Shown here in pieces: positions 10,740 through 24,120 of a stretch of 64,000 bases of DNA; position 1 is the first letter of the stretch; each line of letters opens with the position of its first letter. This DNA is from Typha latifolia (lineage: Eukaryota; Streptophyta; Magnoliopsida; Poales; Typhaceae): the NCBI GenBank assembly GCA_019914945.1, contig CM034106.1:7006001-7070000 (forward strand). Direction: 5' to 3'. A program made the position numbers and the translations under genes. The notes under the pieces are model-generated. The model saw only the letters and a list, made by a program, of their open reading frames with translations. It ran no database searches and was not told the origin of the DNA.

Positions 10740-12224
10740 AAACCCAAATTGGCATAGACCAAAACAAAGCAAAGACTTACCACTTGGATTGTTGCTAAGA
10801 AAAGAGGAGAGGGATGAAAGCAATAGCTAAGTCTCCTTTGTTCAATTGATTTGATTTTTGGGTCTTTGTTCAATTGATTTTTTTTTTCTTTTAGTGCTTC
10901 TATTCTTGTTTCCTACCTAAAACTAAACTACCAAATGAAACATTATTTTCAACCAATATAACAAGTTTTTTCTTAATTAAACTCTATTTAATTTATAATA
11001 ATGGACTCTACTGTGTGTACACATATAAATGATGCGCATTCTATTATAGCAAAATATTCTTCGGCAATAGAATATAAAAATTACCTGTGTACACAGTGAC
11101 AAAACTAAACAAAGGCTTAGGATGCTTCTTAGATAAAAAGAATTTTTCTAATGATTCTTTATTAATCATTATTCTGGCATTGGCTACAACAATTGAAAGA
11201 CTCCATAGATATACTTAGTTTCGTATTTGTTCAATAATTCCATTATCATATGATGCTATTATCATATTGACAACATTAATGTCACTCCCAATATACTGAA
11301 GCTAAATTTTTCCTTTTTTCTTTTAAAATCAATTAGACTACCGGTGGTGAGGATCTGAACACAATAAATATGGCTTTGCTTGTGTCCTCTTGTCTTTCAG
11401 AAGAAATCATTAATTTTGGGGGCCTACGTGATCTCTACTTTTAAATTTTGATTCGCACCCCATCACTTTTGCATCTTTTGTTGTTTGAAATGCTTAGTCT
11501 TTTGTTGAAATTTAAAAAGTATAAATAAAAAACAAAAAACTAGCAATTTAAGTTTGAGAGTTGTCGGTGTTAATATGGTACAAGAGCAAGAGTTCATCAG
11601 TTGTATCTGCCCTTCAAAATATGACCTAAAGATTGTTGTTTTCCACTCAAAACTATGACTTTTATTTAAAATCCGGTAAATAAATTTTGAATTTTTATGA
11701 ACATGAAATCACAAATGTTGTTATAAATATGATATATTTTGCTAATTTTGTTGCCTAATAATTTATTATTTTGGGTCAACTGATTATCTAACATAGTATC
11801 AATATATGATCCATATTGTACCTAACTGTTTTACACTAATTTCTTTTAAGTAGAGAAAGAAGCATCCAAGCAAGAAATCTTTTCTCTTAAGATACTATCC
11901 TCACTCATGTCTTAGTTAAGCACTTGAGCTTCGTTCACTTATGGATAGAAGAAAAAAGTATATTTTACTATACTAGTATAAACCTAAGTAATTGTTTACT
12001 TAATATATCAATATAAAAAGGCTAGTACAAAAATAAATTTATTCTTATTTCACTTCACAAGGAAACAGAAGCTTGAGTAGGAACTACTCCAATGACCACT
12101 TTAGATGATTCAAGCTAGGATTGATCATTCTCATACAACGAGTGCAAAACTGCAAACTAATGTGATATCTTAAACATCATTTAAGCTTCTGGTGCTCTCA
12201 GGTCCTCTTAAATAGCATTTAAGG
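10740..12224. other. Intergenic, no gene seen
   Basis: AT-rich DNA with no coding region, RNA gene or recognised transposon domain; presumed distal upstream region of the kinase gene. Confidence 0.5.
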
Positions 12225-13514
<1,290 letters not shown>

Positions 13515-14889
13515 TTTTTTTTTTGTGAAATGGGTATTACCTCAAAAAATAGGTACAATCAAAATATCTCTCTGAACACCTTGACAGTTTTTATACACAA
13601 AAGAATGAAGGTCTGCAGAGCAATCATCTTACCAAACAAAAGAAAAAGAGAGCAAAATGCCCAAAAGCAGTAGGCCAACATGTAGCAAAGTTCACCGCAT
13701 AAGGAAGATGCAGTGACCTCGCATAGAGAATGAGATGACCGTGCATAATGAATCCCCTATTGCCCGCAAGAGGGTCTAGGATTGACAAACTAGAAATATA
13801 GATTCTAATAAGAGGGGTGCGAGTGGAAACCAATGTGCCTGGTATAGGTCTTGTGAGGGAAGGAGCACAAGAGGAAGGATGGTGAGAACTAAGTATTCCC
13901 ATACCACTAGGAGGATTTGGTCGAGGATAGAAGAGACAAAGTTTCGAGCATTTTATAATACGAAACTATTGTGTCTTACCCAGAGGAACCGAAGCATGTA
14001 GAAGACAAAAAATCAAAATAAGAAACAGGCAAAAGAGTCCAATGAAAGGCTTTCGAGTACCCAAGCCCCTAGCACACTACTCACGGAGAGAAAGAGAGGT
14101 GTAACTCAAACTCAAGCTGATCTCAGAATTTCAATGCATAGGACAATATAAAAGGAAATGAAGAATTTATTTTAAGAACTTAGCATAAAAATGGCAAAAA
14201 GGAGAAGGGGCAAGACAAAGACCATGGAGCCATTGTTGAGTGGGCAACCAACCCTAATAATACATCAATTTGGACCACTCGAAAAAGGGATGAGATTTAG
14301 TAGGGAGAGACAATAATACATCAATTTGAAAGATGCTTTAATGGAAGGAGCATCCCTTCAAACTCAACAGTCAAGCAAAGGCATCACTAGAAGATACAAG
14401 TTAAGGATTTTCTCCTCAAAAGGCCCTCCAAAAAGAGTAGCTAGTTTGTCCACCCTTCAAGTTTGATTGCGGATGAGCTAAGCAACTTTCTTAGAGGAGA
14501 CCAAACATTCTATGTTAATAAAGATTAGCTTGAGAGCCAATACGGTATTTATAAAATCTCTTTGGGATCCTAGAGGAGCTTGGAGACGACCAATCACTGA
14601 TGGCTCTACCAAAGCTCAATTGGAAAGATGAGAAGGTTTCTATGAGATGCTTAACGATAGCAGATTTTTTGGCCTGCCTAGAAAGTCTGACACATGGATG
14701 GATCAAGCTATACTTCTAGCCTATTAGATGAACCTAGAGTATAGCTCATTAACCTATGAACAAAGAAGGCTTGGTGAGTTTGTCTCGAGAGACTTTGCGA
14801 ATAGGATCTCTAATGGAGAGAGGCACCAACATAATAATGATGAAGTGGTTAAAATAGTGTTGGCTACCAAGCAATGAGGCCTGCACGAC

Positions 14890-15800
14890 CGGCTAGAGAG
14901 ATAGTGGCCCTCTTTTGTCTATCCATCTCCTTCTTAGTCTTATCAAGAAGATTAAAGAAATCTCTCCTATGAGGTGGCCAACGAGAATAGGGACACCCAA
15001 ATAAATAAAAGGAAACTCTCCATGTCAAATGTTTAACTAACTAATCACCAATTGAATAGTGAAAATGTCTACACATAAGGGAAGGAAGAAAAAAGAATTA
15101 GCTTTGTTAATAACTTGACTTATGATTTCAACATAAGCATCAAACAAGCAATTAATTGCCTCAAGTTGGAGCGAATTGCTCTAATGGTGTGAAGGATATT
15201 ATCAGCAAATAAAGGTTGTATAGGAATTGAGAAGGGAAAAAAAGGAAACCCTCAAGCTCATTGGCACTCATAGCAACATGGGGAAGGCTATAAAGGATTT
15301 GCATGGAAAAAAAGAAAAGGTAAGGTGAGAGAGGGGATCCTCTTATCGAATCCTTTAGGTCTATGAGTTGCCCAAGTAAGAGATGGTCCCATTAAATTAA
15401 GAAAGGCGAATGGAAATAGGCTTGTATCCAAAAAATCTAGGTAGTAGAAAAGCTCATGCTATAGATGATCTTGAGAAGGGCCCCGCAATGAACATGGTCA
15501 AATATGTTAAGATTAGCGAGGAAGAGAGTGACATCCTTAATCTTCTCATGAGAGAGAGAGAGAGAGAATAGGCAATATCTTGGGCAAGAATAGCGTTATT
15601 AAGGATAGAGCCGCTATCAATGTATATGGGTTGCTCAAGTGAGATCAAGTCGAAGAGAAATGGCTTAAGCCAATTAGCGAGGAGCTTTGCCAAAAGCTAG
15701 TAAAACATGTTGCATAGGAAAAAAAGTTGATACTTTGAAACTCTCGTCCGGCCCAACTTCTTTAGAATAAGAGTAATATGGGTTTTACCTTAGGAACCCA
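14890..15800 (-). pseudogene. LINE reverse transcriptase relic
   Basis: Key pieces on the minus strand: WVPKVKPILLLF and the following ITLIL-KK region near 15790-15740, then LLAKLLANWLKPFLFDLIS near 15695-15640 with NNAILAQDIAYSLS following (family KLLANRLKPFL-DLIS-Q-AFI-GR-I-DNILLAQE). Near 14995-14890 is a YLG-P-like segment (FGCPYSRWPPHRRDFFNLL) followed by a SLAGRAGLI-like block, the usual C-terminal L1 landmark. No YADD box was pinned down. Confidence 0.8.
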
Positions 15801-16499
15801 AATGGTATGACCATCTATAATAGGGTGATAATTTGATAGAGAGAAGGATCCACATCCAACTAGAAAGCACAAAAGAATTTGATTTGAAATTTGTGAGGGC
15901 TTGGTGACTTGCTCGAAAGCACGATCCAAAAAGCTTTGCATATCTCCTCACTAGTAAATGGCCTAATTAGGTCATCATATTAGGTAAGAGACTAATAGGT
16001 GAGGGACGATGAGGACAAAGAATCTAGAGCACTAAGGTCATCTATCCAAAGTGCCTTGAAAATGTTCTCGGAAACATCGATGATACCTATAGCTTCATAC
16101 ACTCCCTAAAGTCATTGATAATAGAGTCAACGACATTGCAATGACAACGGATAAGGATGGTCGTGCGCAAAAATTGGTATTGAGATCACCAACTTGAAAT
16201 TAGGAGGTAGGATCTCTTAGTCTCTAATTGTTGGATCAAGGCAACATGAAACTTATAGTGTCTTAGAGACACACTCAGTACTGCAGAGGCCTACAACACT
16301 ATCTCTCTACTCAACATCCTGAAGGGATGCATGGATGCAAGAAAGGAAATTTTCAAATATACTTGATAGACCCTCCTCTAGTTGATGATCCGAAGGCGTC
16401 TACTAGTTTCCATAATCCACATAAATCCAACGATTACCTCATATATGATATCTAATCTTTAAGGAACAAGCTATGTTTATTGCAAACCTTCAAGGTTAA

Positions 16500-17150
16500 T
16501 GACATCCTTAAGATTCAGTAGTCAGATCGACAAATAGTTTTAGAGGTTTGATAGATTCGGGATGGCAGACGAAACTATCTAAATGAATGGTGGAATAGAG
16601 TTTGGCTAGGATGTGATGGTGCTCATCCTAGGTAGGGGTGGGATGGTAGAGATAGTGGGCGAAATAGCTGCAAGTGTTGGATAACCGAGAAAATGATAGA
16701 TAAGGTAGATAAGGAGGTAGGCAGCTGTGGTCGACCTAGATGGCGGCTAGGGTTTCCAAGGCTTGGAGATAGTCAAACAAGGAGGAAGAAGATGATCTAC
16801 AAATTGATTCAATAATCTAAGATAGTTCAATTAAGTATGCACCACAAGTATTTATGGTAGCTACCCAATTAGTCTCTAATCAGCTTAGTTTAATGAGCTC
16901 ATATACGACTACCTAATAAGAAAATAGGTGTTGTAATTAAAAAATTAGACTCTAAGGTCTAATTTGAATTACAATTTAAATAAGCAAATACAAAGCTAAA
17001 ATAAATAACAAGAGTCCAGGGTCTTTATTGCAATTCCAGAATTGATGCTTTGGGCATTGAGCCCAATGTCTCCTCACCCTTATTTGGTTTGGCCTAATCA
17101 AACCTTATCAACCCATAATGGACCCATTCTACTATTGTAGCTTCACCATT
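16500..17150 (-). mobile_element. Probable solo LTR inserted in the LINE
   Basis: The distance from the LINE endonuclease start (17944) to the LLAKLLANRLK motif (15690) is about 700 bp longer than usual for plant L1 ORF2. Sequence in this gap resembles, in the same antisense order, the solo LTR at 33068-34026: GGTGG-rich stretches, TTAGACTCTAAGG, AAATAAGCA, GGGCATTGAGCCCAATGTCTC, and a possible end AACCTTATCA at 17110. I could not find matching TG/CA ends or a target duplication, so boundaries are rough. Confidence 0.4.
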
Positions 17151-17229
17151 GTGGAAGTGAGGCTGCGAGCCACACCATCGGGGAAACATAAGGAAAGGAG
17201 GCTCCAAACAAAGAAAAAAATGGAGAGGA

Positions 17230-17944
17230 CATCTAAGTAATTAAGCTAGAAGAGCCCAAATCAAAAAAGCCGAGAAGGATGACAGGGGAAGTAGAAAGAG
17301 GGAGAGAAGAAAGGGGCAAAGTTAGAAGCGGTGCACTTAAAATGGCAGATGGACCAAAAGAAAGTGTAACCAAACCGAGGAGACAAGATCAAGTCAAGAC
17401 AAACCCAAACCTTAGGTAGCCCCAGACGGTTATTTACCCATCTGAAGGAAGTCCCCTAGAAGCTAAGATCCACTAATAATAGGGAGAAGACCAAATGGTG
17501 AAAATCTTGAACCTTAATGCTAAGACTAAAAAGCTTCCCCTTTCTTCTCCTCTAGCAACCAAATTATTAAAATTGCCTACAAGACAATAAGGGGCACCAA
17601 GTGAGCGATAGAGAAGAGTTCTTCCCACAATGTCCAATGATATAAATGGGAGGTGTTGGCATAGATCACCAAGAGAATCCAAGGAGTTGTACCCTAAAAC
17701 ACATGATAGAATGGATAACTTGACACGAGATCAAGCCAAAGGAGATCATCACCAAATCCATCTTCCACAGGAGGAAAATGCCACCAAAGAGGTCGATGTT
17801 AGAGATGGCTAAGCACTATTAAGATCTTGAGAGCTTACTATAAAGAAATCAAGCTTTGGTCGTATGCACCTAGATGAGCTCTTGACAGCGATTAAGTGTG
17901 TCATGCTTGGAGGCACCACGAAAATTCCAACAAATGATGATCAT
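17230..17944 (-). pseudogene. LINE endonuclease (APE-type) domain relic
   Basis: Begins MIIICWNFRGASKHDTLNRC, matching the start of plant L1 ORF2 (IICWNCRG). Further on are YCLVGNFNNLVARGEERGS near 17590-17540 (family PW-VGDFN-IL-EK-GG; the catalytic Asp of GDFN is Asn here) and RWVNNRLGLPKVWV near 17425-17380 (family FTW-N-R-G-VW-RLDR). Frameshifts and stops interrupt the domain. Confidence 0.8.
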
Positions 17945-18215
17945 TAGGTGAAAGAGGGGTAGAAAGGATTCTAATTTGATCAAGCGTCTGCACTTTAGCT
18001 TTCTCCTAAGTGGCACAAGAAGTTCTACACACATGATGCTTCTTGTAAAGATAATGACTAATAGCATAGAAGCTAGCATCCAGAGAAGAAGCCACAAGTG
18101 GATTATAAGAAGGCATAGACTAATCCAGGTCTTTCTCAACTCACTCATCCTTAGAGAGCACTTTCGATGGGCCGGGGAAGGGAAGCCTAAAGTCACAAGG
18201 GAAGAGGAAGCAATG

Positions 18216-18966
18216 TGATGCGAGATTGAATCAGATCGCATCATGAAAACATTAGGCTCGATGGATCAAGTCTATTTATTTTTTAATTAATTAATTCTTA
18301 TCTCTTATTTAAACTTTTAAGGCAAGTCTAGTTAAGTCATGTAAACTACTAAGATAAGTCAAATTAAGTTACATAAATCACTAAGGCAAATCTAATTAAG
18401 TCATACAAGACTCTAAGATAAGTTCAATTAAGTCATGTAAGTCCATAAGGCAAATCCTAGTTCGAGTTGTCTTGGCTTTTAGAGCTAGTCCTAGTAGAGC
18501 TCATAGTACCCAACCTCTATACAAAGAACGGCTAGAATTTTTTGTTTAACAATCTAAGCATTAAGAAATTATTTTATCCTTGAGTTTATCTTAGGAGTAC
18601 GAGTAATATAATATAGGAATAGAAGTAAATTAATTATAGCCATTTATTTTTCTAAAAAGAGTATCTAACTTAGATCCCTAATTCTATCTCCAAATCATAG
18701 CTACTATCACCTCCACGAGCCACGCTACCTTATGGCCATCAACCACCACCCTTGGTCGTTTGCCACCTTTTAACGACCGCCGCAACGTCAGATTATTATC
18801 AATTTGTCTAATTATGATCTTCCTCCACTATTCTAATTCTATCTTTTCACTTCAATCTTTGAATCATGTGAAATCAAAGCCATTACATTCATGATTTTTG
18901 AGGCTTCCTCCTATAACAATATCATACTTTTTTTAAATCCAAATCATTTTGAATATGGTTTATAAT
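18216..18966 (+). repeat. LTR1 of the non-autonomous element
   Basis: Starts TGATGCG and ends near TTTATAATA just before the PBS. It contains four copies of a ~35-40 bp unit (AAGGCAAGTCTAGTTAAGTC-like) between about 18318 and 18470, and a pyrimidine-rich CCTCCACGAGCCACGC stretch shared with LTR2. Confidence 0.85.
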
Positions 18967-19198
18967 ATTGGTATCAAAACCAACGTTCCTCGGACAATGG
19001 TGAACACGTGATCCAAAGCTAACCCAGGGGAGATCACGGCCATGGAGGACCAAGAACTCATCTTCATCCCTGTGAAAATTTCGTCGGCACCACCAGCGAT
19101 GAGCCACTAGTGTAGGCAAAGATGTTAAAGAATTTTCGGCTAAATTGAAGGAGAACTTGAAGGAGATCCAAACCGCTATCAATGACTTGATCTAAGCC

Positions 19199-19579
19199 TT
19201 GGCAGAGGTCCTAGTAGCCACCCTCCACCCCCCTACATTGCCACTGCCATTGGCCATAGCAGAACCAACCTCCTCACGGCATGAAAGTCCAAACTATGAG
19301 GGAGGGGAAGTGCCGACCCAAACTACGACCAAAGCACCACCTCAGACTAGGGTTAAGCTCATGCCATCTCTGCAAACCATTTCCACCATCCGCACAACAC
19401 CGGAGCATCCCCTAGTGACGGCCACATTGTCATCTTTCCTTGACACAGTGAAAAATAAAGATCAAAACCCTAGTTTTCCAATGGCAACGATCCAGGTCCT
19501 ACCGGCCCAAACCATCATGACTAATCACTTCCTTGGACCTTTTGCACCCGAGCCATGGGCTAAATTGCATGTGATATGA
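19199..19579 (+). pseudogene. Gag-like remnant of the non-autonomous element
   Basis: Open frame of ~126 codons, Pro/Thr-rich; the same frame extends upstream through a stop into KDVKEFSAKLKENLKEIQTA, an amphipathic stretch of the kind found at the start of plant gypsy Gag. No zinc knuckle or Gag core domain follows. It is probably the leftover of a gag N-terminus, not a host gene. Confidence 0.45.
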
Positions 19580-19793
19580 CCTTGGCTCAAACCACCTGCG
19601 AATAGGATTTAGTTTGAGTCAACTACAGCTAGCGTAGACTATGGCTCGAACAAGTAGGCCCTAGAGTAGAACCATCATAGAGCCCTCCACGTGGCAGATG
19701 AGACCCACATGAAGATCGAGAACATGTAGTTCGAGAGCAACGAAAGGTATAAAAACCACCATGGACACTTTGAGGACAAGGTGGTCGGAAGCA

Positions 19794-20501
19794 TGGTCGG
19801 AATCTTGGGTCAAATTGTATTGCATCATAAAGATATTAGGTTCGATAGATTGAGTCTATTTATCTTTTAATTAATTCATATTTATCTATTATATAAGCCC
19901 TTAAGGCATATCTAGTTATGTCATGTAAGCCACTTATTAATTCATACTAGTTTTTAAGGCAAGTCCAATTAAGTTATATAGGCCTATAAAGTAAGTCTTA
20001 GTTTGAGTTGTATTAACCTTTAGAGGTAGTTCCTATAGGATTTACCATACCCAACCTCTATATATAGATGTCACGAGCTTCTTTCTTAACAAACTAAGCA
20101 TTAAGAAATTATTTTAGCCTTGGGTTTATCTTAGGAGTAAGTATAAGATAATCTAGGAGTAAAAAAGTAAATTAATTATAACTATTTATTTTCCTAAGGG
20201 TAGATCTAACTTAGAGTCATAATTCTATCTCCAAACTATGACCATCATCACCTCCATGAGCCACATTATTTACGATTGTCCACCAACATCCTTGGCTATT
20301 CGCCACCCTCTAACGATCACCGCAACGTCAGAAAACTACAATTTATCTAATTTTGACCTTTCTCTGTTTAAATTTTATATTTTCACTCCAACATCGAAAT
20401 CATGTGAAACAAAAGTCATTAGATGTGACTTTCGAAGCTTTCTCCTATAAAAATATCATAATTTTCTTATGTCTAGATTATTCTAGATCTGGTTCGTAAC
20501 A
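19794..20501 (+). repeat. LTR2 of the non-autonomous element
   Basis: Homologous to LTR1 throughout but ~43 bp shorter, mainly because it has fewer of the AAGGCAAGTC units. It holds a clear TATA-like CTCTATATATAG near 20075-20090 and ends GGTTCGTAACA, followed by the TAATG flank. Confidence 0.85.
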
Positions 20502-20611
20502 TAATGATAGCAACAACACGCAGAGCCAAGTCCACATGCAAATCAGGACGGGCTTTCATAAGTTTTACACTAATCGAAGGCTCTTTCTTCACAGAAACAC
20601 AAGAATTTTTT

Positions 20612-20614
<3 letters not shown>

Positions 20615-20650
<36 letters not shown>
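20615..20650. repeat. (AT)18 microsatellite
   Basis: A perfect run of 18 AT units at the presumed 5' boundary of the LINE. Confidence 0.97.
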
Positions 20651-20652
<2 letters not shown>

Positions 20653-23600
20653 CTAAGTCGCTTGTTCATATGTATACTCTTTCAAAATTGATATTTGCAT
20701 GTGTATTATTGTTTTGCATAAATACCCCCTTAAAATCTTTACTTTCTATATAGATATCCCTCAAACATAATTAATTAAGACTTAATAAGATTTCATCAAA
20801 TTAACTATAAAAGAAAAGATACATTATTTGTATTGAGCAATTTGCACTAAAAACTAATATTATTTTTCTTTTTGCACCTTACCCATTTTGGTTATTCTTT
20901 ACAATTTCAACCATTTTAGATATAAAATAACCAAAATACAGCTTACATTTATTTATAAGGACACAAAAGCATAATCACCTATAGCTTTTATTTTGGTTTT
21001 ATCCTTTAAGATGTACCTTCTTTTCTAGTAAATAGGACAATCTCCTTTCTTGAAAAGATAGTGCATGATAAAACGTCCTCTACTTCTGCATTCTTCTTCT
21101 TTCAACAATATAACATCCCTTAATTTTTTTTTTCCTTTTCTTTTTAGCAACGGAAACTTAATCTTAATTCTCTTTTTATATTATTCTCCAATAAACTTTC
21201 TCTTCCACCTCTAAAAAGAACCTCAATAGATAATCTCTTTAGACCTCTTTACTAGTATGATACAATCATTTTTATATAGAAGATGATATTATATTAGATG
21301 AGCATTAGAAAGAATTCTACCACGCTAGATTTGAAGCCGACATTATTAAAGATAAAATATCTTGTTAATGTTTGAAATCTACACGTTATATCAAAAAATT
21401 ATTTATTTATTTATTTGATATTAAAATATACAAGCATGGAGATAAATGAAGATATATATCTTTCAAATTTCATGATATTGTTTTTTTTAAATATCAAGTT
21501 GCTACCTACACTTGTGGGAAAAAAGAATACATTCCTAGATGAGAATGCTGAAATAAAGATAGAAGAGGTGCTCAAAATGTAAAAATATATGATATAATGG
21601 TAAGATCTTGCATGATATCTCTAAATGATTTAAATAACAAGTATATGTTACTATGAATTTCATAGATGCAATTATAAAATCGTAAATAATCATACTAGCA
21701 TTCACTAGGTATTATGGATTCTATAGATACATCTATGGATTCCATAAATGTATTATTGAAATCAAAAAATATATGTATAGATTTTGTAAATATAATTTTA
21801 GGATTATGAAAATATATATATAGATTATAAACAAACTAGTGTATATGTCAATGCACCTCTTTTGGGCTGTCAATAAGAATATTGTACAAAGAAAATTTAG
21901 CTACTGAATTATATTGTTTAATGTCAAGATACATATTGTTTTAAGTCGAAATACATATCGTAAATGAAAACTACAATGTTTCAAATTGAAAAAACAAAAA
22001 GCATTACAAATTGAACTTTTATTGTTCTGTTCCATCTTTTTTTCTCTGAATCCTTTCATTGAATTCTTTTATGAATAAAATCCACACAAAACATAAAATA
22101 TTTGTACAATAAATAAATCAACTAAAAAATTATCCATATGGGCATTCGTTTCAAAACCCATGAAATTTAAGCTTCCAAATAGTGAAGGAGCTTGCAAATC
22201 ATAAATAAGCTCCTAAATTGTAAACTAGATGGATAAAAAATGTATGAAAGTAGAGCTGTTAATTTAACTTGTTGTTCCTACATAATTCATGTTCAGATCG
22301 AAATTTATTCAACATTGACTTGCTCTTCTAATAAATGAGTCGAAAAAAAATCAGCCTAAACCCTAAACCATAAGTCAAGATTAAAACTTGAAATATTAAA
22401 GAGCCAAATACCAGCAAGCTTAACTTCAATTAACCTAAGCCAGTAGAGTTAGAACTTTGAATCAAATTTGACTTAACTTGTTAAGCCAAGTGAGCCAAAC
22501 ACGAGCGAGCTCTAATTCTTCTCAAGCCAAACGCGAGCTAAGACTTAATTTCGATCCTTAATCGAATATGAGCAAGACCTAGTTTTCCTAGATGAAACCA
22601 AACACGATGTAGGCCAATACTAGCTCTATCTTCAATTCAGCTTAAGATTCAAATTCTAACGGAGCTCAGAAAGCATTCTTATTTGTGTCCAGCTTGTTAG
22701 ACGACCCTAACCCTAAAATAATAAGGGTGTCAATCACGTCGGCTTACATGGGTTTGAGTCAACTTCCCACCACACCAATGTGAGAACCATTGTTAGAAAA
22801 TTTTTTTAAAAATAAGTCATCTAATAAATGGATTATAAGGATGACTAATATAACCTATTTAGTAAATGAGTAATATCTATAGCTCAGCAAAAAATAAATA
22901 AATAAATAAATTATTATAACAAAGTCTAAAAGGATGATAAGAAAATGTCACTCGTGCAATTTGATCACCTTTTGACCATTGAAGAAGTATAATATATGAA
23001 CTCCACATGTCACCTTCAGTTGCAGAAACTATGTGGCATGTCTAAAAAGCCTCCATAAAACCTCAATCATCCATCTTCCAGTCAAGATTAGGATTAGGTC
23101 AGTTAGGCATCCCCATGAAAATGAAAAGAAAAAAAAAAGTAGCTTTCTTCCTTTCCATGACTGCTCAACTCCCACATTCCATCTCCCAACTCCCAAATAT
23201 ATTCTTCTTTTTCTCTTCTCTCCAATCTGAGCTCTGGAATTTCTTTTGAAGTTGGTCCAAAAGCCACACCTTTTGGCCTAATTATTTCAAAAGCTATGTG
23301 GATGCATGATTCGAGTTGATGAAATCTAAGTCAGATTTAGGTCGTTAAGCACATCTTTTTAAAAGAGGGAGGAGGAGAGGAAGAACAGTACATATATTCT
23401 GCTTAATTTTAAGTACCCATCAGAGCTTCTCTTTTTTTCTTATTTCTTTTTTTGAAAACTTTTGTTTGAGAAATTTAGGGCTTCGAGTAATGTGCATTGT
23501 TTAGTAATCTATTGGAATTTCTAAATTCTTGGAGAATTAACAAGAGTAAGTAAGCCTTCTTAATTCTTGTGCTTAGGAAGTGGAGGCAATGATGATTGTG

Positions 23601-24115
23601 GGAGCAAATCGGAATTAGATGGCAATTAAATAGATTTCTTTTTTTTTTTAACCTTCTTAGGGTACCTCATAAATTAAGATTAGGAACATGTACATGATTA
23701 AGAGCTTAAGCACTTTTAAATGGAAAGTGGTACTAGACGAGGAATAAAGGTAGCGTAAGATAAAGTATTTCCTAAACACAGTGATTTTGATGGTAATCAA
23801 GAATACCACCTTTGATTAAGGAGAACCGGTGTTGTTCTCCTAAGATTTGTAGATAATGGAAACTTGCATACTTACCTCGATTAAGTTCTAATAAAGAGAA
23901 AAAAAAATCATTAACATAATTTAGCATTAAAAGTAAGCCAACCACGGCAGCCTGGAAGTTGAACTTTCATTATTTAGTACCATGCTTTTTAGAAGAGTTA
24001 GCTTAGTTGTCTAACTTATACAACAAAAAATACTAGTCTCATTGTCTACTCTATATAATTAGTCTATACACTTATATTTTACTTTAAGAATTTAAAGGGT
24101 CTTTTGCTTATATAC
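20651..24115. other. Intergenic; no gene, one dispersed-repeat fragment
   Basis: AT-rich, no intact ORF or RNA gene recognised. About 22240-22700 resembles a decayed dispersed repeat built on words such as GAGCTAAGACTT, AAGCCAAACGCGAGC and GCTTAAGATTC, related to 13150-13330. The small ORF at 23033-23230 has no recognisable domain. Confidence 0.4.
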
Positions 24116-24120
24116 CCTTT

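Larger units (their letters stand above)
18216..20501 (+). mobile_element. Non-autonomous Ty3/Gypsy-like LTR retrotransposon
   Basis: A 2.3-kb element with two LTRs (18216-18966 and 19794-20501) and an internal region of only ~830 bp, too small for gag-pol. A degenerate initiator-Met tRNA primer-binding site (TGGTATCAAAACCA, 18969-18982) directly follows LTR1. A gag-like start at 18997 reads MVNT-stop-SKANPGE, i.e. the common gypsy start MVNTRS with Arg changed to stop. Flanks are CAATG (18211-18215) and TAATG (20502-20506), a 4/5 target duplication. It sits inside the LINE, in the opposite orientation, and is therefore younger than it. No protease, RT or integrase is present, so mobility would need a helper. 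Confidence 0.85.
13515..20612 (-). mobile_element. Decayed L1-type LINE, interrupted by LTR insertions
   Basis: A non-LTR retrotransposon read on the minus strand. Its 3' end is marked by a poly-A tract (T10 on the plus strand, 13515-13524). Moving 5' are the RT C-terminal region, the RT core, an APE-type endonuclease starting at 17944, and upstream coding sequence broken at 18215 by the 2.3-kb LTR element. Coding similarity resumes beyond 20501 (reading KKEPSISVKLMKARPD) and, with the LTR element and one TSD copy removed, continues in frame into IASSSLVTLGFPSPA. The 5' end is set loosely at the AT microsatellite (20615). Many stops and frameshifts make it inactive. No LINE target duplication was found. 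Short GA runs (15553-15569) are later expansions. Confidence 0.8.

Noticed and set aside
10453..10740. 95-codon ORF with Arg-Glu repeats
   Set aside because: Produced by the GA microsatellite; no domain.
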